Of a DNA stretch of 64,000 bases, positions 17,003 through 27,606 are shown one piece after another (positions within the stretch are counted from its first letter, which is position 1; the number at the start of each line of letters is the position of its first letter). The stretch covers positions 372,001-436,000 of the forward strand of contig CALSRX010000004.1 in the NCBI GenBank assembly GCA_943788865.1, written 5' to 3'. The translations under genes were made by a program, and so were the position numbers. The notes under the pieces are model-generated. The model saw only the letters and a list, made by a program, of their open reading frames with translations. It did no database searches and was not told the DNA's origin. The DNA comes from an uncultured Polaribacter sp. (GTDB taxonomy: Bacteria > Bacteroidota > Bacteroidia > Flavobacteriales > Flavobacteriaceae).

Positions 17003-18991
17003 CTATTTTTTAGAAGAGTTTTTGAATTTTTCCAATCCTTCTTTTAACCAATTATAATAAGTGTCTCTATCTGTATATTGCTGTGCAGTATGTAAAATTT
17101 CTAAATCTGGACTCATTAAAACATAATAAGGTTGTGAAGCTGTTTTAAAATTAATCACTTGAAATGTAGCCCATTTATCTCCAACAGTTTGAATTTTTTT
17201 AAGCCTTCCGTTTTTCTTTATAAAATTAAACTGATCATTTTCTGGAAGTTCTTTTTTGTCATCAACATATAAAGAGATAAGGACATAATCTTCGTTTATT
17301 AGTCTAAAAATGTCGTTTTCTACCCAAACGTTTTCTTCCATTTTTCTACAGTTTACACAAGCCCAGCCAGTAAAATCTAACAATATGGGTTTGTTGTTTT
17401 CTGTTGCATATTGCAAACCTTCATCAAAATCTTTAAAGCAATTTAATCCTAAAGGACACTCGGTGTCTTTTTCATAAATGCTATAAAATTGAGGTGGAGG
17501 AAAACCACTTAACAAACTTAAATTCCAAGCAGGATTTTTCATCGTTCCAGGAATCAAATACACTACAAAAGCAATAACTAATACTCCAAACGAAACTCTT
17601 GAAAAGCTTAATTTTTTAATAGGAGAATCATGTTTGAATTTAATTTTCGCAAATAAATACAATGCCAATCCAACAAAAATAACAATCCAAATTCCAATAA
17701 ATATCTCACGTTTTAAGATTCCCCAATGTTCTACTAAATCTGCATTTGACAAGAATTTAAATGCAAACGCTAATTCTAAAAATCCTAAAACAACTTTAGT
17801 GGTATTTAGCCAGCCACCAGATTTTGGTAGCGAATTTAACCAACCTGGAAACAACGCAAATAATGCAAATGGCAATGCTAAAGCTAATCCAAATCCACTC
17901 ATTCCTGCTGTTAATTGCATTGCGCCACCATCAGAAGATAATGAGCCTGCTAATAACGAACCTAAAATTGGCCCCGTACAAGAAAAAGAAACGATAGCTA
18001 AGGTTAGTGCCATAAAAAACACACCTATGATTCCGCCTATTCCAGAAGCAGAATCCATTTTGTTACCCCATGAAGCTGGCAATGTTAGCTCGTAATAACC
18101 AAAAAACGAAAATGCAAAAAAGACTAAAATGGCAAAAAAGAAAATATTTAACCAAACATTGGTAGAAATGTTATTTAAAATTTCAGGATCTAAACTGTCT
18201 AAAAAGTGAAAAGGAATACTTAATAAAATGTAAATGATTACAATAAACAATCCGTATAAAACGGCATTGCTAATTCCTTTTTTCTTGTTTTTTGATTGTT
18301 TTGTAAAAAAGGAAACCGTTAAAGGAATCATTGGAAAAACACACGGTGTTAAAAGCGCTAACAATCCACCAAAAAAGCCCAATATAAAAATATTTAGCAA
18401 GCTCGAATTTTCACTGGAACTGCCATCATTTGCGTTTTTTAAGAGCTCAGTATTTTTTAAATCTAGTTGTAATTTAGCACTTAATAATTTGCTTTTTTCA
18501 TCTAAAACAACTTTTTCTTTTTCTGTTGCTTTTCCTTTCAAGGTAAAGGTAAAATCTTCATCTATTTGAATACAAACTCCATTAACTTCTTTACAAACTT
18601 GACCAGTTAGGTTTAAACTGACTTCATTAATCGATGCTGTGTTTACTGCAATTCGTTGCTTTAAAACAGCTTTATTATCAAAGAATGATTCATATACTTC
18701 AAATACAGGACTGTATTTTTTAATCGTGTCGCTTTCTATTGCTTTTCCAAGCAATGTAAAACCTTCTGATTCATTGCCTTTTCGAATAATTATAGGCAAA
18801 GAGCCTCCTTCTTCTGTATGCTGAGAATACAAATGCCAACCCGGAATAATAGCTGCAGTCAGAATTAAATCATACTCTGTTTCGTTTATTTTTTCAAATG
18901 AAGAAGACCAAGTAACGGGTGTTTCTGTTTGAGCATATACAATACTAGAAAAACTAAAAAATAAGATGTAAACTAGTAGTAATTTTTTCAT
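17003..18991 (-). CDS. dsbD: Thiol:disulfide interchange protein DsbD-like
   Basis: 662 residues: signal peptide, N-terminal DsbD-alpha-like domain (about 25-150), an eight-helix membrane core with conserved cysteines in TPCVFPMIP and FSCTGPILG, and a C-terminal thioredoxin domain with WACVNCRKM. It passes electrons from cytoplasmic thioredoxin across the inner membrane to periplasmic disulfide reductants or cytochrome c maturation. All three redox modules are present. Confidence 0.92.
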   Translation of the reverse strand: MKKLLLVYILFFSFSSIVYAQTETPVTWSSSFEKINETEYDLILTAAIIPGWHLYSQHTEEGGSLPIIIRKGNESEGFTLLGKAIESDTIKKYSPVFEVYESFFDNKAVLKQRIAVNTASINEVSLNLTGQVCKEVNGVCIQIDEDFTFTLKGKATEKEKVVLDEKSKLLSAKLQLDLKNTELLKNANDGSSSENSSLLNIFILGFFGGLLALLTPCVFPMIPLTVSFFTKQSKNKKKGISNAVLYGLFIVIIYILLSIPFHFLDSLDPEILNNISTNVWLNIFFFAILVFFAFSFFGYYELTLPASWGNKMDSASGIGGIIGVFFMALTLAIVSFSCTGPILGSLLAGSLSSDGGAMQLTAGMSGFGLALALPFALFALFPGWLNSLPKSGGWLNTTKVVLGFLELAFAFKFLSNADLVEHWGILKREIFIGIWIVIFVGLALYLFAKIKFKHDSPIKKLSFSRVSFGVLVIAFVVYLIPGTMKNPAWNLSLLSGFPPPQFYSIYEKDTECPLGLNCFKDFDEGLQYATENNKPILLDFTGWACVNCRKMEENVWVENDIFRLINEDYVLISLYVDDKKELPENDQFNFIKKNGRLKKIQTVGDKWATFQVINFKTASQPYYVLMSPDLEILHTAQQYTDRDTYYNWLKEGLEKFKNSSKK

Positions 18992-19084
18992 AATAAATTT
19001 AAAATCGAATAGGTTGACAAATATATGAAACTAAATAGGAATTAATGAGTTTGAGATTTTTTGCAACAAGTTTTTAGCGTTAAA

Positions 19085-20395
19085 TTAACAAAATTTGATA
19101 TGTAAAATAGCAACTGTGTTCTTTTTTGCTAAAAAACGGTCGTCTTGCCTTTTTCCTACTACCCAAACAATTGCATCATTACTACAGAGCAACCAAGTGT
19201 TTTCTTTTTCTAATGAAGAAATTTTTTCATCTTTAAAGTATTTAGAAACTTTCTTTTTTCCTTGCATTCCTGCTGGATAAAAATAATCTCCGTGTTGCCA
19301 TTTTCTTAAGGTTAGCGGAAAAACAAGTTTTTCTATATCGACAAAAATCGCATTATTACTACCTGAAGTAATATCTGTCGTTTTATCAAATGTTAGATGT
19401 ATTGGAGTTGTAATTTCTGATGTGTTTTCAGCGATCTGATATGCTAGAGTTGAAACTTCTTTTTTTATTTCAGTCAATAATAAAGAATCTCTGTTTTTTA
19501 GCAATCGATGTGTTTTAGAAAACACTTCTTTACCAGACTGTGCTTTGAGTAAATGTGTAACATCATTCCATTCAGTAAAACCAAACTCTTTTAAGAGTTG
19601 ATAAAGATATGCTTTCGAATTCTTGGTTTCAATAATTTTAGCAATGTCAATTTTTAGTGTTTCGTTTTCTTGAGTGACTACTCCTTTTTTTTTAAAATCA
19701 GAAATTGATTCATCAATAAGTTGCTGACTTTCTTGAAGATGATCAGATGTTTTTTGGAAACTTTCTAAAAGTGATGGATTGATTTCTTTTAAAATTGGAA
19801 TTACTTCATGTCGAATTTTATTGCGCACATATTTTGAAGAAGCATTACTTAGATCTTCTCTCCACTTAATATGATGTTGAACTGCATATTTTTCAATTTC
19901 ATCACGTGAAAAAATCAACAAAGGGCGCACAATATGTTGATTTACTTCTGGGATTCCAGTTAAACCTTCTAATCCAGTTCCTCTTGTTAAATTGATGATG
20001 AAAGTCTCTAAATTATCATCTGCATGATGGGCAGTTAATAGAAAATCAAAATGATGTTTTTGAATGATTTCTTGAAACCAATTGTAACGTAAATTTCTTG
20101 CAGCTACTTGTGTTGACAGCTGATTTTTTTCTGCATATTTTTTAGTTTCGAAACTTGTTGTAAAGGTTTTTAAATGGAGGTTTTCTCCAATTTTTTTAAC
20201 AAACTCTTCGTCTTTATCACTTTCTGTTGCGCGTAAATTAAAATTGCAATGCGCTAAAGAAATATCAAAATTTAAAGCATGTAATAAATGTGTAAGCACC
20301 ACACTATCAACTCCGCCAGAAATGGCAATCAGTAATTTTTTATCTTTTAAGAAAGAGAGTTTTTGGTTGATATGTTGTTCTAGTTTTTCTAACAT
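19085..20395 (-). CDS. tilS: tRNA(Ile)-lysidine synthase TilS
   Basis: 436 residues. The PP-loop motif SGGVDS is at 26-31, followed by the conserved HHADDNLETFIINL. The C-terminal TilS domain includes LRKWQHGDYFYPAGMQGKKKVSKYF. It converts cytidine 34 of the AUA-reading tRNA-Ile to lysidine and is normally essential. Last gene of the pabB - small ORF - serine hydrolase - tilS unit, 18 nt after the hydrolase. Confidence 0.96.
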   Translation of the reverse strand: MLEKLEQHINQKLSFLKDKKLLIAISGGVDSVVLTHLLHALNFDISLAHCNFNLRATESDKDEEFVKKIGENLHLKTFTTSFETKKYAEKNQLSTQVAARNLRYNWFQEIIQKHHFDFLLTAHHADDNLETFIINLTRGTGLEGLTGIPEVNQHIVRPLLIFSRDEIEKYAVQHHIKWREDLSNASSKYVRNKIRHEVIPILKEINPSLLESFQKTSDHLQESQQLIDESISDFKKKGVVTQENETLKIDIAKIIETKNSKAYLYQLLKEFGFTEWNDVTHLLKAQSGKEVFSKTHRLLKNRDSLLLTEIKKEVSTLAYQIAENTSEITTPIHLTFDKTTDITSGSNNAIFVDIEKLVFPLTLRKWQHGDYFYPAGMQGKKKVSKYFKDEKISSLEKENTWLLCSNDAIVWVVGKRQDDRFLAKKNTVAILHIKFC

Positions 20396-20413
20396 TTATA
20401 ACTTAAAATAAGC

Positions 20414-21715
20414 TTATTTTTTAGTTTTATTCATCGCTTGATAAAATACTTGCTGCACTTTTGGACGTACATTTAAATTGTAAATATTACGATGCGTTCT
20501 ACTCGGATATACCCTATTTGATAAAAAGATAAATACCAAATCGTTTGTGGGGTCTGCCCATACAAAAGTTCCTGTAAATCCAGCATGGCCAAAACTTTCT
20601 GCACTCACTTCTGGTGCAGGATATGCTTTATTAATAGGCAAAGTATCATTGCCGATTAGAGGCTTGTCAAAACCCAATCCTCTTCGATTATCATTCTCTG
20701 GATATTGAATTTTTGTAAACTCTTTTAGGGTGCTTTTAGAAATGTATTGCTTGTAATCATAATATCCATAATTGGCATACATCTGCATCATTTTTGCTAA
20801 ATCTAAAGAGCTTCCAAATAAACCAGCGTTACCAGAAATTCCGCCCATTAATGCAGCATTTTCATCATGAACCCAATTTTTTGTAAGGTCTTTTCTAAAC
20901 AATGAATCTATTTCTGTTGGAACAATTTTATTTGTAAAATTTTTATTTTTAGGGGTAAAACCTAAAGTATTTGCGCCTAAAGGTTTGTAAAAATATTCTT
21001 GTAAGTAATCTGTATACTTTTGAGAAGTGATGTCAGAAATGATTTTTGGATACAATAAAAATGTCAACCCAGAATATCTGTATTTTTTCACATCAGAAAC
21101 TTTAGAGCGGTTTATATGTCGATACATTTTGTTTTTAAATAGGTCTTTTACAAAAATGTTATCGTACGCCTGACTCGTAAACTTATTTTTAGAATTCTTT
21201 TTTACAAAACGTGATTTTAAGCTTTTATCCTTTTTTAAAACTTCACTCAAGAAAACAATATATGGATTCAATCCAGCTTGATGCGCCAAAATTTCTCTCA
21301 GTGTTATGTTCTTCTTATCACTTCTTCCTTGCCAAGATTTCCAATATTTTGCAAAAGGAACATCTAAATCGATTTTACCTTCGTCATACAATTTCATAAT
21401 TGCAGGTAGCGGACCTAGAATTTTAGTTACTGAAGCAATATCATACAAATCGTTTAATGCAACTTTTTGAACACTATCATAAGTATGAAAACCATAGGCT
21501 TTATGAAAAATGATTTTATGCTTTTTTGCCACTAAAATTTGCGCCCCTGGAAAAGCTTCTTTTTGGATGGCATCCTTAATAATTGAATCTACTTTTTGGT
21601 GTATAAAAAGTGAATCCATGTTTACTTCAGACGGATTACCATAGGTTAATTTTTGAGCGTTTAAAGAAAAACTCAATACAATTACACTTAAAAAAAGACA
21701 TTTTTTTATTCGCAT
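20414..21715 (-). CDS. Secreted serine hydrolase, class C beta-lactamase fold
   Basis: 433 residues with a signal peptide (MRIKKCLFLSVIVLSFSLNAQ). The SxxK nucleophile is in IASVTKI (near residue 95), a YSG tyrosine motif is in YRYSGLTF, and HAGFTG stands in for the KTG box. This is the esterase/peptidase branch rather than a resistance enzyme. Its start overlaps the stop of the 82-residue gene (TAATG), so translation is coupled. Confidence 0.88.
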   Translation of the reverse strand: MRIKKCLFLSVIVLSFSLNAQKLTYGNPSEVNMDSLFIHQKVDSIIKDAIQKEAFPGAQILVAKKHKIIFHKAYGFHTYDSVQKVALNDLYDIASVTKILGPLPAIMKLYDEGKIDLDVPFAKYWKSWQGRSDKKNITLREILAHQAGLNPYIVFLSEVLKKDKSLKSRFVKKNSKNKFTSQAYDNIFVKDLFKNKMYRHINRSKVSDVKKYRYSGLTFLLYPKIISDITSQKYTDYLQEYFYKPLGANTLGFTPKNKNFTNKIVPTEIDSLFRKDLTKNWVHDENAALMGGISGNAGLFGSSLDLAKMMQMYANYGYYDYKQYISKSTLKEFTKIQYPENDNRRGLGFDKPLIGNDTLPINKAYPAPEVSAESFGHAGFTGTFVWADPTNDLVFIFLSNRVYPSRTHRNIYNLNVRPKVQQVFYQAMNKTKK

Positions 21716-21963
21716 TATTTTGATGCTTTTTTATTTTTTAACAGCCAAACGTGTATCGTTTTTTTCAAAGAAACTTCTGGTTTTGGTAACGGAATGGTTT
21801 TGCCAAATTGTTTACTTCGGTTAAATTTAGAATAATTTATTTTTAGCTGTTTCCAATCTTCTGGATACAACGCAATAAATGTATTAAAAACATCTTGAAC
21901 TTGATAGTTTCCTTCAATACTTGCAATTGTCTTATGAAATTTTTCGTCTTGGTTAATAATCAT
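21715..21963 (-). CDS. Small conserved-looking protein of unknown function
   Basis: 82 residues, no signal peptide or membrane segment, basic at the C-terminus (WLLKNKKASK). Recognisable only by position: 3 nt after pabB and overlapping the serine hydrolase start by 1 nt. Good codon continuity and tight packing argue that it is real. No domain recognised. Confidence 0.75.
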   Translation of the reverse strand: MIINQDEKFHKTIASIEGNYQVQDVFNTFIALYPEDWKQLKINYSKFNRSKQFGKTIPLPKPEVSLKKTIHVWLLKNKKASK

Positions 21964-21966
21964 ATA

Positions 21967-23271
21967 CTAATCAGAATTTGTAAGCACATATTTCATGGCT
22001 TTGGCTTTTAATAAACACTCTTCATACTCTTTTTCTGGAGTAGATTTTGCGGTAATTGCACCACCAACAGAAAAAGAAACATACTTGTTCGCTTCATTGT
22101 ATAAAATACTTCTAATCACCACATTAAAATCAAAATCGCCATTCGGCGTAAAATAGCCAACAGCACCAGAATACAAGCCCCTCTTGGTTTCTTCTTGTGT
22201 TTCAATAATTTTCATAGCAGAAACTTTTGGTGCGCCAGTCATACTTCCCATCGGAAAAGTTTCTCTAATTATATCTACCGGATGTGTGGTGTTTTCTACT
22301 TCAGAAACTACGGTAGAAATTAACTGATGTACTTGTTTAAAAGAATATACTTTACACAATTCCTCCACTTTTACAGAACCTTTTATAGCAGTTCTAGACA
22401 AATCATTTCTAACCAAATCTACAATCATCACATTCTCCGATCGCTCTTTTTCATCTCTCGCTAATTCAAATGCAATTTGTTCGTCATCAACTTTGCTAAT
22501 GAGTCTTTTGGCAGTTCCTTTGATAGGTTGAGATACCACTTTTTTTCCTTCTTTTTTTAGATATCTTTCTGGCGATGCAGACAATAAATATTGATGTTCA
22601 CATTTTAAAAATGTAGCAAAGGGTGGTTCAGAAATTTCATTTAAATGATGATAGACCTCTAACGGATTTATGGTTGCATTTTCTGCATAAAACTCTTGAC
22701 AAAAGTTGGCTTCGTAGATATCTCCTCGATGAATATGACTTAAAATGGTGTGTACTTTTTGATAATACTCGTCTTTATGAATCCTTAATTTCACTTTAAT
22801 TTCTTCTTGTGAAACTTTAAGTTCTTGATGAAGTTCAATCGCTAAAATGGCTTCAAAATCAGTATCAATTTCATCGTCAATCATTTTTAAATAAGAAAAC
22901 TCAATCGTATTTCCTTTGATAGATATGATGCGTTGAGGTTGAAAAAAATACAAGTCTGCAAAATGCAATCCATCAAAATTATTAGAGGTCAATTTTTCTA
23001 CATCATTTTTTAAATCGTAACTCAAATATCCAAAGAGATAATCTTTTGTAATGGATTGATATTCTTTTAATGCTTCAAATGCATTGGTATAATCTGTTTT
23101 GATGGATGTAAATTCATCAACGGCTAAAATGGCATCAAAAGAAGAATATTTCTGATGGTATTGATTAGAATCTAGCCAAGAAATGGCTTCGAATTGTTGT
23201 GCCCAAATCAACAATTTAGATTTAAACGCATCAACAGATTCTAACGAAAAACTTTTTTGTACTCTTTGCAT
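21967..23271 (-). CDS. pabB: Aminodeoxychorismate synthase component I (PabB; anthranilate synthase I family)
   Basis: 434 residues of the chorismate-binding family. Motifs: [39 protein letters not shown] and GVAVGYF-like [15 protein letters not shown]. Absence of the longer TrpE N-terminal region and lack of trp genes favour PabB, which feeds folate synthesis. I start at the ATG at 23271 (MQRVQKSF) rather than six codons earlier, where the extension looks random. It needs chorismate, which matters because aroA in this window is frameshifted. Confidence 0.88.
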   Translation of the reverse strand: MQRVQKSFSLESVDAFKSKLLIWAQQFEAISWLDSNQYHQKYSSFDAILAVDEFTSIKTDYTNAFEALKEYQSITKDYLFGYLSYDLKNDVEKLTSNNFDGLHFADLYFFQPQRIISIKGNTIEFSYLKMIDDEIDTDFEAILAIELHQELKVSQEEIKVKLRIHKDEYYQKVHTILSHIHRGDIYEANFCQEFYAENATINPLEVYHHLNEISEPPFATFLKCEHQYLLSASPERYLKKEGKKVVSQPIKGTAKRLISKVDDEQIAFELARDEKERSENVMIVDLVRNDLSRTAIKGSVKVEELCKVYSFKQVHQLISTVVSEVENTTHPVDIIRETFPMGSMTGAPKVSAMKIIETQEETKRGLYSGAVGYFTPNGDFDFNVVIRSILYNEANKYVSFSVGGAITAKSTPEKEYEECLLKAKAMKYVLTNSD

Positions 23272-23369
23272 GTGGTTACAAAAATACAAATCTTAGCATT
23301 GGGAGCTTCAATTTATTTTGCAATTATATTCTTAAAAAGTAGTACTTTACAACTTTCAAAAATTATACA

Positions 23370-25190
23370 ATGGTTTCACTAAGTACATTTGATTACGTTT
23401 TAATTATTTCCTTTTTTGCAATTACCCTTTTTATTGGGATTTATGTTTCTAAAAAATCAGGTAAAAACTCTTCTGAATATTTTTTATCTGGCCGAAACAT
23501 GCCCTGGTGGTTACTAGGTTTATCTATGGTTGCCACAACTTTTTCTACAGATACACCTAATTTAGTAACAGATATTGTTCGTAACAATGGAGTGTCAGGA
23601 AACTGGGTTTGGTGGGCCTTTTTAATTACAGGTTTATTAACGGTTTTTGTCTATGCAAAGTTGTGGAGAAAATCGGCTGTAAACACAGATATAGAATATT
23701 ATGAATTACGCTATGGTGGAAAGCCTGCAAAATTTTTAAGAAAATTTAGAGCCATCTATTTGGGGGTAATTTTTAACATTTTGGCGATGTCTGCAGTAAC
23801 CTTAGCGGCCATAAAAATAGGTCAGATTATGCTGGGATTAGAGCCTTGGGAAACTGTAATTTATGCAGGGTTAATTACCGTTATTTTTAGTGCAGTTGGT
23901 GGATTTAAGGGAGTGGTATATACAGATTTCTTATTGTTTTTTGTAGCAATGGCAGGAGCAATTGGTGCTGCGTATTATTTAGTAAACATACCAGAAATAG
24001 GAGGCCTAGAAGCCTTGTTTGCTAATGAAAATGTAGCAGATAAATTATCACTTTTACCAGATTTTAATGATAAATCTGCATTAATTACTTTATTAATAAT
24101 TCCGTTAGCGGTTCAATGGTGGAGTGCTTGGTATCCAGGTGCAGAACCAGGTGGAGGAGGTTATATAGCCCAAAGAATGTTGGCGGCAAAAGATGAAAAT
24201 CATGCCATAGGAGCAACGTTCTTTTTTAATATTATGCATTATGCATTGCGACCATGGCCATGGATCATTGTTGCATTAGCATCATTAGTTTTATTTCCAG
24301 ATTTAGCAAGTATTCAAGAAGCATTTCCGAATGTTACGCCTGATAAATTAGGACACGATTTAGCCTATTCTGCAATGCTAACTAAATTGCCAAGCGGGTT
24401 ATTAGGTTTGGTATTAGCTTCATTAGTTGCAGCGTATATGAGTACCATTTCAACGCATTTAAATTGGGGTTCCTCTTACATTGTAAATGATTTTTATAAA
24501 CAACAAATAAATCCCGATGCCTCTGAAAAAAAATTAGTTGCTGTGGGAAGAATTTCAACGGTTGTATTAATGATTTGTAGTGCTTTGTTAGCGTTGGTGT
24601 TGCAAAATGCTTTGCAATTGTTTGATGTAATTTTAATGTTTGGAGCAGGGACTGGCCTAATTTTTATATTGCGTTGGTTTTGGTGGCGTATCAATGCATG
24701 GAGTGAAATCGCTGCGATGTTTTCATCAGGAATTATCTCTATTATTATCAACTTTACCTCTGTAGGAGTATTTTTATTTGGAAGTAAATCGGCTGTTGGC
24801 ATCTTACCAGATTGGTCTAGATTTCCAATAGTGGTTTTAATTACTACAATTATTTGGGTACTGGTTACATTTTTAACACAACCAGAAAGTAAAGATGTAC
24901 TCCGAAATTTTTATCAAAAAATTCAACCAGGAGGTCCAGGATGGTCTAAAATAATTGAGGATGCAAAATCAGATAATATTGATATTGTAAATGATAAAGA
25001 AGGTTGGAGTGTTCCATCTGGAATTTTAGCAATGTTGTTAGGTTGTGTGTTTATTTACAGTTGTTTATTTGCAACAGGATATTGGATTTATGGTGAAACT
25101 ACCTTAGCAATTAGTATCACTACAACTGCGCTAATTAGTGGTTATTTATTAAAAAGAGTTTGGGTAAAAATTAGAGCAAAAGTTCTTTAA
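23370..25190 (+). CDS. Sodium:solute symporter (SSS family)
   Basis: 606 residues with about 14 membrane helices. N-terminal landmarks SSEYFLSGRNMPWWLLGLSMVATTFS and AGFKG-like AVGGFKGVVYTDF are typical of the SSS family. Substrate unknown; the next gene, 2 nt downstream, is a NagX/HGSNAT-like acyltransferase, which suggests a sugar or amino sugar. That is inference. Confidence 0.9.
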   Translation: MVSLSTFDYVLIISFFAITLFIGIYVSKKSGKNSSEYFLSGRNMPWWLLGLSMVATTFSTDTPNLVTDIVRNNGVSGNWVWWAFLITGLLTVFVYAKLWRKSAVNTDIEYYELRYGGKPAKFLRKFRAIYLGVIFNILAMSAVTLAAIKIGQIMLGLEPWETVIYAGLITVIFSAVGGFKGVVYTDFLLFFVAMAGAIGAAYYLVNIPEIGGLEALFANENVADKLSLLPDFNDKSALITLLIIPLAVQWWSAWYPGAEPGGGGYIAQRMLAAKDENHAIGATFFFNIMHYALRPWPWIIVALASLVLFPDLASIQEAFPNVTPDKLGHDLAYSAMLTKLPSGLLGLVLASLVAAYMSTISTHLNWGSSYIVNDFYKQQINPDASEKKLVAVGRISTVVLMICSALLALVLQNALQLFDVILMFGAGTGLIFILRWFWWRINAWSEIAAMFSSGIISIIINFTSVGVFLFGSKSAVGILPDWSRFPIVVLITTIIWVLVTFLTQPESKDVLRNFYQKIQPGGPGWSKIIEDAKSDNIDIVNDKEGWSVPSGILAMLLGCVFIYSCLFATGYWIYGETTLAISITTTALISGYLLKRVWVKIRAKVL

Positions 25191-25192
25191 TA

Positions 25193-26281
25193 ATGAATAC
25201 GAGAATTGAATCTGTAGATTTACTCAGAGGTTTAACGATTGTCGCCATGATTTTGGTAAACACTCCAGGAACCTGGGCACACGTATATCCGCCTTTATTG
25301 CATGCAGAATGGCATGGATATACACCAACAGATTTGATTTTTCCTTTTTTCTTGTTTATTGTTGGAATCTCAATAGCATTTGCTTACCAAAACAAGACTC
25401 CAAATTTTAACACCTATAAAAAAATAGGGATTCGAAGTTTGAAATTGATTGGCTTAGGGTTGTTTCTTGCAGCATTCTTGCCATACTTACCCATTATTAA
25501 AGATTTTTCTAGATTAAGGTTTCCTGGAGTTTTACAACGAATTGGAGTCGTTTTCTTTTTTGCCGCAATGTTGAGCATTCATTTTAATTGGAAAGTTCTT
25601 TTAGGGGCTATTATACTAATATTATTTGGCTATTGGATTTGGATGGGTTTTGTTCCACTGCCAAATGGAGCTCTTCCAACTTTTGATAGAGCGCCTAATA
25701 ATTGGGCAAATTATATTGATGTTGCTTTTATGAAAGGTCATATTTGGAAAAAAGATTATGATCCCGAAGGATTGCTCAGCACCTTGCCAGCAATTGCTAC
25801 TTCATTGATAGGCGTGCTGATAGGAAAAATTATTTTACACCAGAATTATTTAAAAACAGTGAAACTATTTTTGTTAGGATTATTATTGATCGGTTTAGGG
25901 TATGTTTGGAATGTGTGGTTTCCATTTAATAAAGCAATTTGGTCAAGTAGTTTTGTCTTAGTTACTGCCGGCTGGGGGACACTTATTCTTAGTGTTTTAT
26001 ACTACATCAATGATGAAAAGAAAATAGCCATAGGTACTCTTTTTAAATATGTGGGTTCTAATGCAATTGTTATTTATTTTACTTCGAGTTTTATTACTAA
26101 AGTTTTCTATTTAACAAAAGTAGGAGACACTACCATACATGGTTGGATTTATAAAACATTTTTTACAAGTGTAATTTCTATCGATAAACTAGCTTCTTTT
26201 TGTTATGCTTTATCTGTGGTTAGCTTTTATGTGTCTGTCGGGTATATACTTTACAAAAAAAGAATTTTTATCAAAGTGTAA
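25193..26281 (+). CDS. NagX/HGSNAT-like membrane acyltransferase (DUF5009/DUF1624)
   Basis: 362 residues with about 10 helices. The N-terminus RIESVDLLRGLTIVAMILVN and HAEWHGYTPTDLIFPFFLFIVG are hallmarks of the family related to heparan-alpha-glucosaminide N-acetyltransferase. The His in AEWHG is the likely acetyl acceptor. Bacterial relatives (NagX) cluster with amino-sugar uptake genes. Only 2 nt from the symporter, so very likely co-transcribed. Confidence 0.8.
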   Translation: MNTRIESVDLLRGLTIVAMILVNTPGTWAHVYPPLLHAEWHGYTPTDLIFPFFLFIVGISIAFAYQNKTPNFNTYKKIGIRSLKLIGLGLFLAAFLPYLPIIKDFSRLRFPGVLQRIGVVFFFAAMLSIHFNWKVLLGAIILILFGYWIWMGFVPLPNGALPTFDRAPNNWANYIDVAFMKGHIWKKDYDPEGLLSTLPAIATSLIGVLIGKIILHQNYLKTVKLFLLGLLLIGLGYVWNVWFPFNKAIWSSSFVLVTAGWGTLILSVLYYINDEKKIAIGTLFKYVGSNAIVIYFTSSFITKVFYLTKVGDTTIHGWIYKTFFTSVISIDKLASFCYALSVVSFYVSVGYILYKKRIFIKV

Positions 26282-26282
26282 T

Positions 26283-27496
26283 TTATTTTGAAATCGGAAT
26301 TTGAATGCTAATTCCGGTTTGAGCATCCGGCGCGTTGTTTACTAATAAATCTTCTTTTAAATACAAGGTTATTTTATAGTTTGGCCTTCCGTAGGTATAC
26401 AACAATGTCCAAGCAGATAATCCTTCATAAAGCGTAGTAAAACCATGTTGCCAACCTGCTTTTATTTCTTGCCATTTCCCTTTTAAATGATAATAACTAG
26501 CCTCTTCTAGTTTGTTATATCTAGTCTGAATTTGATAATGGATTCCGAAAGAATGATAGTTCTTTTTACGAGTAAACTTTGTAAACTCGATCTCGCTTTC
26601 TAGAGACCCTAAAAACGGATTATTACCCATGTCTAAACTTCATTAAAGTTTATGAGATTTTTTCTTAACAAACTTCCACCTAATGCAAAATGAAATTCAT
26701 TCTTACTTTTTAAGTGAAATTTTTTAATCAGGTTTGCAGAAACACCCACATCTATAGATTGATTAAATTTTGAGGTGTTTATTCCTAAATGTGAACCAAA
26801 ATTGACAAACAAATTTTGTTTTTTATTGCTTAGAAATTCAGGATAATAATGATGGTTAAACTCAATTCCGCCTAAAAAAAAGTCATCGTTTTTTAATTCT
26901 AAAACTTTCCCATAGCGATCAGTATATTTAAAATTTACCTGATTCAACCCGTAATACCTCCTGCCATAAGGATCTTCTCCACCAGCAATATTGCTATGAA
27001 ACCATTCAATACTTTCATCACTGGTAATCAACGAAAAAGGATAGTTCCCTTTTGTAATTAAATAAGAGCGAAGTGTAATTCCGAGTTCATGTTCTTTGGC
27101 AATCGGTATAGATATGTGTAATCGAAACCCTCTGATGACTGCATCTATAACAATATTGGAGTACTCTGCAGGAGTTGTATTTTGGTCAACAAAAGTAAAT
27201 TGTCTGTTGTACCAGGTTTGGTTGCTAAAAACTTTTCTAATTTATGGATCTTTTGGCAAGTACATTTCAACAAACGGATGAAATGTATTACCACTTTCTG
27301 AACTAAAAAGGAAGGTGGTTTTTTTTGGCGCTTTTAATTTAAAATTCTGATTGATTCTTGCACTAAAGATTCCAAAATGATGTGTTGTCAATAAACTCGG
27401 ATTCTCAATTCCGTTTTTAAAATACAACGAATCTTTTCCTTGTGAAAAAGAGAAAAGAGAAATCAAAAAAAATACAACGAAAAGTCTTTTTTGCAT
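26283..27496 (-). pseudogene. Broken gene for an exported protein of about 404 residues (one stop, one frameshift)
   Basis: Reading from the ATG at 27496 gives a signal peptide (MQKRLFVVFFLISLFSFSQG). An in-frame TAA at 27244-27242 follows KDP. The same frame then stays open (IRKVFSNQTWYNRQFTF...) to a TAG at 26635-26633. The rest continues in another frame to 26283 (GNNPFLGSLESEIEF...). One missing A near 26636 would rejoin the parts as NFNESLDMGNNP. Alternating hydrophobic strands and an N-terminal export signal suggest an outer-membrane barrel; I do not recognise the family. Either a real pseudogene or sequence errors. Confidence 0.75.
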
Positions 27497-27606
27497 TTGA
27501 TAAAAATAGGCAAAGTTTTAAAACAAAAAAAACAACTTGATACTGATCTAAACTCAGCATAAAGTTGCTTTAATTATGTTGTTGAATATATTTTCAACAG
27601 TTTATA

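Noticed and set aside
20405..20420. AAAATAAGCTTATTTT as a terminator between the serine hydrolase and tilS
   Set aside because: The stem is almost all A-T, overlaps the hydrolase stop codon and lies within a tightly spaced unit, so termination is unlikely.
20414..21715. Beta-lactam resistance gene
   Set aside because: It is a chromosomal class C-fold hydrolase with HAGFTG in place of KTG and sits in a housekeeping unit; nothing indicates a resistance role.
27580..27602. GTTGAA...TTCAAC hairpin after lpdA as a terminator
   Set aside because: Six weak base pairs and no T-tract in the lpdA direction; not convincing.
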